Shown one piece after another: positions 10,390 to 21,800 of a DNA stretch of 64,000 nucleotides. This DNA is from Spirodela intermedia (taxonomy: Eukaryota; Streptophyta; Magnoliopsida; Alismatales; Araceae): assembly GCA_902729315.2 (NCBI GenBank), contig LR746276.1:3330169-3394168 (forward strand), read 5' to 3'. Position 1 is the first letter of the stretch. The number at the start of each line of letters is the position of its first letter. Under the pieces are notes generated by a model, which ran no database searches, was not told the origin of the DNA, and saw only the letters and a list, made by a program, of their open reading frames with translations. A program made the position numbers and the translations under genes.

Positions 10390-13300
10390 TATTTTAGGCT
10401 CACGATTATGATATTTGGACCTTTCTATTGTTCTATTCTCTTTCAAATTTTCATTCCACTTCTATGTTTAGTATCTTTTTATTCTTCAGCCATACTTTCT
10501 AGGTTCTTTAATCTTCTTTCAATTCTCCTTGAATTTTTATTTTCGAGTTTTATTTTAAATTTAACATATTATTCTAATTAGAATCTAATTTCGAATTTCC
10601 AATGTGAAATAAATTTTAAATTTAAATTTAAATTTATTTTATGTTCAAATTTCATGTGAATCTTAGGCACCATATCATGATACTTGGGCCTATTTATTTT
10701 CATACTCCCTTTCAAATTTTCATTCCCCTTTAATTTTTTGTATCTTTCATTTTCCCACCATTATTATTGTGTCCTGAAAGTTTCTTTTTATCCTCTACTT
10801 ATCTTTTTTTAAAAAATTGAAATTTAAATTTTGATTCAAAGTAGAAATAAAATTTTAAAATAAATTCTGAGTTTTAAAATTCAAAATTTATTTGATGTAC
10901 AAAAATCCTTGTAAGTTCTATTAGACACATGATCATGATACTTCAGCCACTATATTTTTCTACTCTATTTCAATTTTTTATTCCCCTAGTATTTTTAGCT
11001 TCCTTTGATTTTTGGATTGTTACTATTTTTCATCTTGAATTTTTATTTCTATTGTCCTTCTATTTTTATTTTCAAATTTTATTTGAAATTTTAAGCTTGA
11101 TTGAAATTTGAATTGAAAATTTAAAATAAAGTTTGAATTTAAAATAAAATATTATTTCACATTCAAATTTGATCTTAAGTTTTATTCCAATTACAAGCAC
11201 ATGATACTTGAGCCTATCCATTTTTGTACTCGCTTTTAGTTTCTCAATACCCTTTGATTTTTAATGTTTTTCAATTAGCTGACTATTACTTTTTTTTCTT
11301 TTAATCTTCTTTTTATTGGTATTGTTTATTTTAATTTTAAAAAAATTAATTTTACGTGAAATTAGAATTTGAAATTTTAAAATAAAGTTTCAATTTAGAA
11401 TTCAAGATTTATTTCACGTTCAAATTTAAACTGAAATTCTATTTTAGGCACATGATCATTAGATTTGAGCCTTTGTACTTTTCTATTGCTCATCAATTTT
11501 TCATTTCCCTTTACAATCTTTCATTTTTGTATCATTAATATTTGTCTTCTTAAAATCTTGTTTTTCTCCTTTTATTTTTATTTTATTATTTTATTTGAAT
11601 TTGAATTTTTGATTCAAATTAGATTTTCAAATTGAAAATCAAGTTTGAATTTAAAATTCAAGATTTATTTCAGGTTCGAATTTCAGTTGAAGTTCTATTT
11701 TAGGCAAAAGTTCATGGTACTTGCCCCTTATAGTTTTTTTTACTCCCTTTCAATTTTTCATTTCTCTCTATTTTTAGTATCTTTTATTTTTGAACCGTTA
11801 ATATTTTTCTTGATTAAATATTATTTATATTATCCTAATATTTATCTATTCTAAATTCTTTTAAAATTTAAAAATTATTTATATTTAAATTTTAAATTCG
11901 AAATAAAATTTAAAATAAAGTTTGAATTTTAAAGTTCAAGATTATTTCCTTTTCAAATTTCATCTGAAAATCTATTTTAGGCACATGATCAATAAACTTG
12001 AGTCTTTGCATTTTTCATTCCCCTTCTATTTATAGTATCTTTCATTTTTTAACCATTAATATTTTTGTTCTTTAAGTCTTCTTTGTATTCTCCTTCTCTT
12101 TTTCTTTTTAATTTTGTTTAAATTTATATTTTGATGCAAATTAGAATTTCAAATTAAAAGTGAAGTTTGGTTTAAAATCATAAATTTACTTCACGTTCAA
12201 ATTTGATTTGAGGTTCTATTTGAGGCATAATAAGATGATACTTGAGCCTTTATATTATTCTACTTCCTTTCAATTTTTTATCCCTCTTTTATTTTTAGCA
12301 TGTTTCATTTCAGAACCATTAATATTTAGGTTCTTTCAATCTTGTCAAAATTCTCATTCTATTTCTATTTTCTTTTAAATTCCTTTTTTATTTAAATTAA
12401 AACTTTAAATTCGAAATTGACATTTAAATTAAAATTTGAATTTAAATGCAAGATTTATTTCACATTCAAATTTCATCTGAAGTTCTATTTGAGGCACAAG
12501 ATGAAATACTCGAGCCTTTGTATTTTTTTATTCCATTTCAATTTTTCATTTCCTTTCTATTTTTGGACTGTTAATATTTTAATTCTTTAAATCTTTTTTT
12601 ATTCTCAATCTGATCCTATTTTATAATATTATTTGAAACTTAAATTTTAATTCAAATTAGACTTTGAAATTCAAAATAAATCTTGAACTTAAAATTCAAG
12701 ATTTCTTTTAGGTTCAAATTTCATCTCATATTCTATTTTATGTAGAAGATCATGATATTTGAGCCTTTGTATTTTTATACTACCTTTCAATTTTTCTTGC
12801 CCCTTCTATTTTTACTATCTTATTTTTGGGTCATTACTATTTTTGTACTTTCTATCTTTTTTCTATTCTCCTTCTATTTATATTTTCTAATTTTATTTTA
12901 CATTTGAAACTTTATTCAAATTAAAATTTCACACTAAATGTTGAAGTTTAAAAATAAAATTTATCTAAAATTCAAAATTGATTTCATGTGCAAATTTGAT
13001 GTGAAGGTATATTTTAGGCAGAATATCATGATTCTTAAGCCTTTTCTATTTTTGTGGTCCCTTTCAATATTTCTTTCCTTTTCTATTTTTGGTATCTTTC
13101 TATTTTTGGATTGTTGCTATTTTGGTTCTTTAAATCTTCTATATTATCTCTTTCTACTTTTTATATTTATTTTAAATTTAAGTTTTGATTCAAATTAAAA
13201 GTTGAACTTTCTTTTTTAAAATTTGAATTTCGTATTTAACAAATAATTTGAATTTAACATTATATTTGAAATTGAAGATTTCTTTCACATTCCAATTTCA

Positions 13301-13760
13301 CCTAAAGTTCTAGTTTAGGATCATGATACATGAATCTTTGCCTTTCCCTACACCCTTTCAATTTTTCATTCTCCTTTTATTTTTAGTATCTTTCTATTTT
13401 TGGACCATTATTATTTTGACTCTTTAAATCTTCTTCCCATTCACCTTCCATTTCTATTTTTAATTTTATTCCAAAATTAAAATTTTGATTGAAAAATTTA
13501 TAATCTCAATTTAAACATTAAAATTATATTTAAAATTCAAAATTTATTTCACATTCACATTTCACCTGAAATTCAACTTTTGACACAACATCATGATATT
13601 TGAGCCTTTCCATTTTTCTACTCCTTTTATTTCTGTTTCTATTATTTTCTTTAAAATTTAATTTTTAATTCAAATTAAAACTTTCATTTTTGTAGAAAAA
13701 ATAAATTTAAAATTAAAATTAATGATTTATTTCATGTTCAAATACTAATTGACACAACAT
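10390..13760. repeat. AT-rich tandem array, about 13 units of roughly 265 bp
   Basis: A landmark of the form GGCACATGATCATGATACTTGAGCC recurs near 10396, 10665, 10922, 11193, 11448, 11702, 11980, 12222, 12492, 12744, 13016, 13318 and 13578, so spacing is about 242-302 bp. After each landmark come the same modules in order: 'ctccctttcaatttttcattcccc', 'ttctatttttagtatctttc', a T-rich run, then 'aatttgaaatt' type AT blocks and 'tttatttcacgttcaaatttcatctgaagttctatttt'. Copies are clearly diverged from each other. The plus strand is pyrimidine-rich outside the AT blocks. Short open frames here (for example 10372-10581 and 12938-13198) are by-products of low-complexity sequence. Confidence 0.9.
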
Positions 13761-13769
13761 AATTATTGA

Positions 13770-14060
13770 CTTGATGATAATTTGACTGAGTTGAAATAGT
13801 TTGAGTTCCACAAAATTGAAATCTTGCCCTTAAACCTTGAGTTTACATAATGAAGAGAACTTGACCCTTGAGTCCACAAAGATCAAAACACTTTTCTTAA
13901 ATCCACAAAACATGTGATTGAGCCTGCAAAATCAAAAGATGGATTCCTTGAGTCCACAAGCGAGCTAGAGTCCACTATCAGATGGAGAGTACCTCTAAGA
14001 GGAAGAAACTCATGAAATTATTGACTACCAAATGTTCCTTAAAATAGGCTAGAGGCTCCT
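13770..14060 (-). repeat. LTR-like fragment with degenerate primer-binding site
   Basis: It contains several copies of the 'ttgagtccacaa' module that marks the local gypsy LTRs, plus a 'ggctagaggctcc' segment like the region after the TATA box in the other copies. Near 13765-13790 the minus strand reads TATCATCAAGTCAA, a decayed form of the primer-binding site TATCAGAGCAAGTCAA at 3350. It therefore looks like a minus-strand 5' LTR with the tandem array immediately inside it. Confidence 0.45.
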
Positions 14061-14330
14061 GATTTAACATTTAAATTTAAATTTAAAATAAAATTTTAAA
14101 GTAAAAATCGAAGGTTAATATAGAAAAGAGAATAGGAATAAAAATAAATAAAAATACATTAGGGACAAGAATAGTAGGAGCCAAAAAAAGAAATGAAGTA
14201 AAAAATAGAACGAGGGATAAAAAATAATAAAAATAAAAATAAAAGAGGGGTTAAAAAATAAAAAAAGCTAGGACAAGGAGGATAAAAATAGCAAGAGTTA
14301 AAAGTAGAAGGGACTCTTCAAGCAATCTAT
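14061..14330. repeat. Purine-rich AT block, inverted relative to the array
   Basis: This stretch ('aaaataaaattttaaag...', 'gaataggaataaaaataaat', 'aggagccaaaaaaagaaatg') resembles the reverse complement of the tandem unit at 10.4-13.8 kb, with purines instead of pyrimidines on the plus strand. It is probably an inverted partial copy or decayed unit. Confidence 0.4.
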
Positions 14331-15877
14331 GCTTCTACTCCACTTGATACAAAGCTTAAATGAGCTACATAGTCATGACTATAAAATAAAATTTATAGTT
14401 GAAATTTTAAAAGAGTTGAGCCCAATAATTAATAGTTATAATCTTAACATTTGATCTTAGTGAAACCTGAATATGAATAATAAGAAGTTAATGGAGAGAA
14501 AATCATTATAATTGATACATTCAATCCCCCCTTCTTGATCTAAGTGCAACTTCAAATCTGACATGTTCAAAGGAAGATTATTTCTCATTAAAGAATGATA
14601 AAGTTTGAAGTGATTATTTCAGACCCTTTGAAGTGACCTCTATAGAAATTTTTTAACATGTTAGAGTTTGGTTGTATTAGAGTGCTATTAGAGTGCTCCC
14701 TCTAGGGCTATTAAGACGAGCAAGCATACTAAGTTTGGTTATATGTGAACTCTTTCTTCTTTTCCTTGTATTTTCAGAATACTCTCTCACTTAATTAAAA
14801 TAAATCATACTAGGTTAAATTCTCAAGTCTTTTTCCTTTTAATGGCTGGAGGTATGAACTTGTGATCAACCTTTTTTAGTCATTAGGGAGATTGAACTCA
14901 TTAATTAGGTATTTTTCATCTAGAGCTGTCAATTTATAAGAGATATCTAAGAATAATTTTGAAAGAGCTAAATTTGATGATCAACAGTTGTCATCAAAGT
15001 ATTTGAGTTTAATAGAATGTAATAATAAAGATTGTTCTTAGATAGTAGACAGTTGGGGACCAAACTATTATAAAAAAATTTGAGACTTACACATTGATCC
15101 TAGAAACTTATAGAATTACACTTTAAAAGAGGTGACTGAAATTTTTGAAAAAGAATTAATCAAGAATACAAATAGAAGAAGATCAATTCAATTTCCCTTT
15201 CTTTATTTAAGTGCAGTCTTAAATTCAACCATCTAGAGTATGAGTGTTGCACTCATGTATGTGTGATAAACAAGTGAGAAATGAAAACAATATAGTTCAT
15301 CTACACTATCAGAAATGTCTAAAATGATCTCAAGAGATATCATTATCAGGACTTTACATATATCAAAATTTTGCATAGTAGCTACCAAAGATACTTAGAA
15401 TGGAGCAAAGTATAGGTGGTGGTGTAGTGATGATTGCCTACTCTTACCCCTCCGCCAATCATCAGAACCTCGACGGCATCGGTCTAAGCGAACTTGTGGG
15501 TATTTACCATTCTTTGAAATGTCTGCTTGTTGCACGTTTGATTTGTGAAGTCCCATGAGACCGTGTGGGGAGCGGTGCTGTAAATGGAGCTTTGGTTTCC
15601 TGCTGCCCTGATGGGATGGGCCGAGAGCAGCGAAGATATCTGCCGGGTAAAAAAATGCGTTTTTCTTCCTTTTTCGTGGCGTCGGGGCCGCTGTCGTCGC
15701 CTGCAGCTCCGTGGCCACACACTGACGGCTGGTGTTGGGCTCCCCCAGGGGAGGCGGGGCCCACGTGCCGTCTGCCCTCCCCCGAATAGTGAGGGGAGTC
15801 CAATGATCCGCGGCAGACGTCTTCTCACCCCGCCCCCGAATCTATCCCCCAATTGTCCTCCGCCTTGGCCGCTGGGA
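14331..15877. other. Intergenic sequence upstream of the ABC1K3-type gene
   Basis: Positions 14331-15400 are AT-rich with nothing recognisable. From about 15440 the GC content rises sharply toward the gene; this should include promoter and 5' leader. Overlapping open frames on both strands at 15395-16360 result from the GC-rich composition. Confidence 0.5.
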
Positions 15878-18800
15878 ATGGTCATGGTGGTGGTGGCGAC
15901 ACCCCCGGCCGCCGCCTCGCATTCCGTCTCCTGCAGCTCGCCCCGGCGGCTGGGCCTCGCAGGTGCCTCCTCCCGCGGGCCGACGCCGGCCAGACCACGG
16001 AGACCCGCCCAAGTCCGCGTCCCCCCCACCCTGGGGGCGCTGGTCGAGGCAACCAGGCAGACTTCGCCGGCTGTCGTCAGACAAGGCGGGGCCATCGGAA
16101 CAGATGTGGGGAGCTACTCTATTCAACTGGCCGATCGAGGGAACGGCGCCGCCTCGTCCCCTGCATCTCTCCGGGACCGCACAGATGACATGCAGGCTGA
16201 GACAAGAGCGCTGGGTCGAGCAGTTGGCGCCACCGTGTATACCCCAGAGCTTCTTGCCGATAAGTACGGCTCCCGTCCCATCAAGGTGAGAATCCCCATT
16301 CGCTCTCCGATTCTTTTTCGCGGTGTTGTATGGCTGACGTCCGCTGTGTGCCATCTTTGATCTTTCTCTCTCTCTCTCTCTCCCCGTCTGAATTCAGGTA
16401 GCTCAGAGGGCGATGGAGATATTGACAGCGCTGGGCAGGTTCGCCGTGAAGCTGCTCTTAGATGAACGTAGCGGGCAGCTTGACCAGAGGAAGCGCCAGA
16501 GAGCGGCAGAGCTCAGGGAAATCTTCACAAGCCTGGGGCCTACATTTGTAAAGATAGGACAGGGCCTCTCCACCAGGCCGGACATCTGCCCGCCTGAGTA
16601 CCTTGAGGAGCTGTCCGAGTTACAGGTACAAAGCCCACGGGAAATCTTTATTCATCGCCCAATCCTGCAACCATATTGTTTATCTTTGTGCCCTTCGACC
16701 ACTTTCATTCATGCTTGATGTTTCTCGCATTTCTTGATGTACATGTCTCTTTCTTTCTTCCTGAAATCGCTCATGAGAAGAATTTAGACTGCCTGCGACT
16801 CCAGTAATCTTCAAAAAACTGCGGCTATCCGCCCGCATTTTTCCAATAAGTCACTGATACGTGTAGTAAACATGGTATAAACTAAAAAAAGTTGGCATGG
16901 GCTGCTGCCTTGTAGGTGGGGATGGATAGGTCAAGACAGAGTTTTCAAGATTGGAGCTTGTGAGTGGCCAGCATTGGAACGTTCAGGCTCACGAACATGT
17001 TTGGTCACCTTGTTTGAAGTTTTACCTGAGACGAACTCCCTGTCTTCTCTCCTTTTGCTTCTATCATTGTCTTAACTGCTTTCTGTCTTCTCCCTGACTT
17101 TCTCCTCCCTTATGGTCTTGTGCATAACCGACCCTCCTTCCTGATTCTTGATTAATCTTCAGAATGGATGCGCCCTACTATACCCTTGCACAGCAAAGTA
17201 AACTACGTTTCTCTGACAACTTTGTGAATTAACTTGCCCTTTTTTCCTATCTTGTAGTTTTCTTCTGCCCTTCTCTCTCTCTCTCCTTTTCTCTTCCTTC
17301 TATGTTTCTTACTGATTCCCTTCTCCTTCATGCACAGGCTTCCTACTATTCCTTCTATCTTCCATCATAACTTTTTCTCTCCTATTCTTCCCTTTGACTA
17401 GCCCCTTCCCTCCTCGACCTAGCCAACACTGTTGTATGCAACCCCACTATTCATTGCACTCTTGTTGAAGGTGGGTAGTAGGATTCATGTTCCCTTGAGT
17501 TTCCCTGATTTATAAGGTGGTTGTCGCCAATATTTGAGGGTGAAAAAATGGAAATCATAGTGCGTGTTTTGACTGATGTACAACGAGGTATGTCCATACT
17601 CGAGTGTTAAAAATACTGTTCACATCCTAGTAAGATAAATCTGAGATATTCTTTGGATAAAAAGTTTGTGAATTCCTGCAAGTTTCAATCAATCAGCATG
17701 ATTGTTTGGCATCACTATCCCATGGTTATGCGCATCAAAGATTTTAAACCCTATAAGTCATCTTGATCAAGTTTTGACTACAGTCAAATCATGATCCTTG
17801 GGATGGAGTTTAAGGCCTATCCACTTCCTTTGCCGTTGCTGCTACCACCTATGCATGCCACCTAGTACACTAAACACGACCATTTCCCCATTTTCGCAAA
17901 TATGAAAATATTTTATGCATGTCCTTGAGATTTATTAGGAACTCTTATTTCCTTTTAGGTGCTCATTGTATCCGTCCCTATCGTTATGTTTCAGTTCGTT
18001 TCGACAATAAATTGTCATGAAAAGACAAGTTGGAAAATAGAGGGTCAGGGACGAATAGGTTATTCACCCCATTATGGTGCCAGCTCTCACTGTCAAAAGC
18101 CCATGTCTCCATTTGCTTGCTACATGTCACTGAAACCGGACTCTTCCCCCTCCTCCTCATGATGCCATGCCTATGTCAAGTAGTGCCATCTTGGCAAGTA
18201 TCTTGGGTATGATAGGGACCGAATCTCATTGGAACTTCGAAGTTAAGCATGCCTAAGTGAGAACAATCTTATGAAATCAGCTCTATCTATCCAACTGGTG
18301 TAAGTCAAATGGATGGATATTTCTTTTATGATTTAGTTTTTGGTGTTGAGAGTTTCATCCATCTATCTCCACACTTCTCCACTTTATGATTGAGTAGTTT
18401 GCTATTTAGATGGCAAATGAGTGGAGGCTTTGGAATAGTCACAAGTTCTCTGGGTATTCACTCGCACAGCATATTTGGTAGAGGATCTTCAGTACGTGTT
18501 AGCAATTGGCCCAGCCTGAGATAATAATGGTATATCAACAAGGACTAAGTTGTGTGGTGTCTCCAACTCCGTCCAACCGTTAGGTCCTTTGAAAGAAACA
18601 TGGCAATCAAATGCTTTGGCATGAGAGTTTTTGTGTTGATAAAGTTTTTTCTATTTATTTAATTGTGAAAAACAGGGCATGGTTGCTTTGGAGTGTTGGA
18701 AGAGGTCATTGCTTTGAGAATCTCAAACAATGTGCACCATCTCAACATGTGCTTTTCCTCTGGCTCAGGGGGATTCTTGTTTTTAGGGAGCTGATTATAT

Positions 18801-21800
18801 ACAATTGCTAGTATCTTTTGTCCTTTTTTTCATGCTTATTGATTTATTGGTAGCTGTTGCATCTAAGCAAAGAACTCATTGGAAGTTACATGGTTTAGAC
18901 CCAGTCAATATGATCCCAGTTAAGAAGGCATTTGAGTTGGACCAGGAAATATGTCAGGCTACATTGATTGTGACTCAGGGTTTTTTTTTTCCTTTTCCTA
19001 CCGCATACAAAAGCTCAACTATTTCTATACCATAACCAGAGATAGTGACATAACTATTAGTTATATGCTTGATAATTGATAATACCATGGACAAAAGTGG
19101 AGTCTTGAGTTTCGAATGAGCCTCAGGGAGGCGAACAAAATAATTTTCTAGTCTTTAGCTGTTGTTAACATGAATCAACGCCATTCCTGATGAACAGTCT
19201 AGGGGTGCATGTTTAATGGATCTTTTACCTTGAAAATACTTGTTAAGTATTATTGAGACTACATTAAAACTATCAATAGAAAGTTTTCCGCCTTCAATTT
19301 TACTGGAGAGCTGAGCGCATAGTTGCAGTTGGAGTTTTGATACACCAGCTAGTAGATCAAAGAATTTTCTTGCCTTTGGCTGTTTTTAACTTGAATCAAC
19401 GTCATTCCTGATGAAGGAGATAAAAAAGTCTAGGGATGCATAATTAAAGGATCTTCTACCTTGAAAACACTTGTGAAGTATTATTTAGACTACCTTAAAA
19501 CTATCAATAGAGAAATTTCCGCCTTCAATTTTGACCGGAGAGCTGAGTGCATAGTTGCAGTTGGGTTGTCTTGATCTGCTGCATCTTTTTCCTTTTTTTA
19601 CCATGAATGATTGTGAAAGCTGACATGTGATGTCAGTGTTTTGTATTTTGTTAAACCTATTTGATCTTAGACCTATAGTTTTCTATCAGTTGTTAGGGGT
19701 AGTCTGTACGCCAATCCTAACCAGGGGTTTTATGTGGTTCAATGAATTCTGAAGTGTTTTCTTTTCAGTGATTTTCTCAGAAAAATTGAGAAATCCAAAG
19801 CTTTTGGAGGATTTACAGTCTCCAAAAGTTTACCCATGACAAAACACTTTTTCCAGACATTGTTAATACCTTCTGAAGAAACACCCACTTGGGCTGCAAA
19901 CCGGATGATATGATTAGAACTATAGGAGAATTATTTCCATTCAGACTTCAGTTCGTTCTTATTCCATCCATGAGAAGGTTCTGCCATTTTCGATAGCATT
20001 ATCATAATTGTCTTTAAAATAAAAATATCATGCTTAGTGACTAGATTTGTCGGTAATAAGTTTTGTCAATATTCAGTTTAGCTCAAACTTGTTTCTCATT
20101 AGAGTTTGAGTATGCTGTAGATTAATTTTTTTTAAAAAAATTGTGTTGGTAAAGTTCTGGCATCTCATGCCACACAAGCTATGACCTACTACTGATGCCA
20201 CAAAGTGAAGGGAACATACATTAGCTATCTTGAATATTTAACAATAAATTTACGGGTAAGTCATTAGTATTGTGTCAACAAAATGCTCCCGTCGGTTAAG
20301 CATTTCTGACTTTTCTGTCAATGTCGCTTACCAAAGCATCAGCGTTTTCGTTTGAGCAGGATGCACTGCCAACATTTCCAGATGCTGAGGCTCTTTCATG
20401 TATAGAGAGGGAACTGGGTTTGCCACTTGATTCTATTTACTCATCAATCTCACCATCCCCAATTGCTGCGGCCAGCCTAGGACAAGTTTACAAGGCACGA
20501 CTTAAAAGTACTGGACAGATTGTTGCAGTGAAAGTACAGCGACCTGGTATTGAAGAAGCTATAGGCCTGGACTTTTTCTTGTTAAGAGGCCTTGGTTCCC
20601 TGATAAATAAATATGTGGACTTTATAACAAGTGATGTTGTTGCTCTCATTGATGAGTTTGCACGAAGAGTCTACCAGGAGCTCAACTACGTCCAGGTACA
20701 TACCTTTGTATTGTTTTCATTTTTCTGTTGTGGGCTGTGCCCGTACTCCAGTACTATCAGAGTGGTTGGCCATCTACTTTTTTTCTCTTAATTGCTTATT
20801 TGTATGCAGGAAGGACAAAATGCAAGAAAATTTAAGAAATTATATGCTGACAAGGAAGATGTTTTAGTCCCGGATATATATTGGGATTATACCAGTGCAA
20901 AAGTATTAACAATGGAGTGGGTGGATGGTATCAAGTTAAATGACCAAGAAGCTATTGAAAAGCAAGGTCTAAAGCTTTTGGACCTTGTCAACACGGGAAT
21001 CCAATGTAGTTTGAGGCAACTGCTTGAGTATGGATACTTTCATGCGGATCCCCATCCTGGCAATCTACTTGCAACACCAGAGGGCAAACTGGCGTTCCTT
21101 GATTTTGGGATGATGAGTGAGACTCCAGAAGAAGCTAGGCTCGCCATTATTGGTCACGTTGTTCACATGGTTAATCGAGACTATGAAGCTATGGCTCAAG
21201 ATTACTATGCATTAGATTTCTTGGCTCCTGACGTTGATGTTTCTCCCATTGTACCAGCTCTAAGAAACTTCTTTGATGATGTTCTTAATTCAACTGTTAG
21301 TGAATTGAATTTCAAAACAATTGTTGACGGATTGGGCAATGTCTTATATCAGTTTCCATTTACTGGTGGGTTTCTCCTTTTTCTGGCTTCTCTTCTAGCT
21401 GCTACTATCTATCATGTTGTTTGTCGATTTAGATTGTGGAAGAGTAGGTCCAAATTTTACATTTTGGTGAAGTTCTATTTAATGAAGTTTATATGTTTCT
21501 TTCCTTCGATTTTTCCAGGATACATCTAGAAATTGTGAATATAAAAATGTCTTTGAATGTTTACTTTTGCGAACAGTATAGGTAACCTAATTTGCTCGTT
21601 TATGAACAATGTCTATGTGATAGTTTTGTGTTTTTGCCTTGTATCTATCCCTTGATTGATTATGTGATTGTGAGCATACTTATGTGGTCAAGTGTTGATA
21701 GCATAAGTAGTTTTTCATCAGGTGGCTCTTCTTCATCAAGTGTTGATAGCATAAGTTTCTAAGAACCTAGACTTCTCTTGAAAAATTTTATCCCTAATTT

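Noticed and set aside
10372-13198. Phenylalanine/leucine-rich frames suggesting membrane proteins
   Set aside because: They arise from the pyrimidine-rich tandem array. Hydrophobicity is a by-product of T-rich codons.
15395-16360. Several overlapping long open frames on both strands, up to 203 codons
   Set aside because: They are frame shadows of the GC-rich first exon of the ABC1K3-type gene. Only the plus frame entering YTPELLADKYGSRPIK continues across the splice site.
20321-20359. Possible ABC1K3 start at ATG 20321
   Set aside because: It lies in the end of intron 2. The conserved protein joins ELSELQ directly to DALPTFP at the acceptor 20359/20360.
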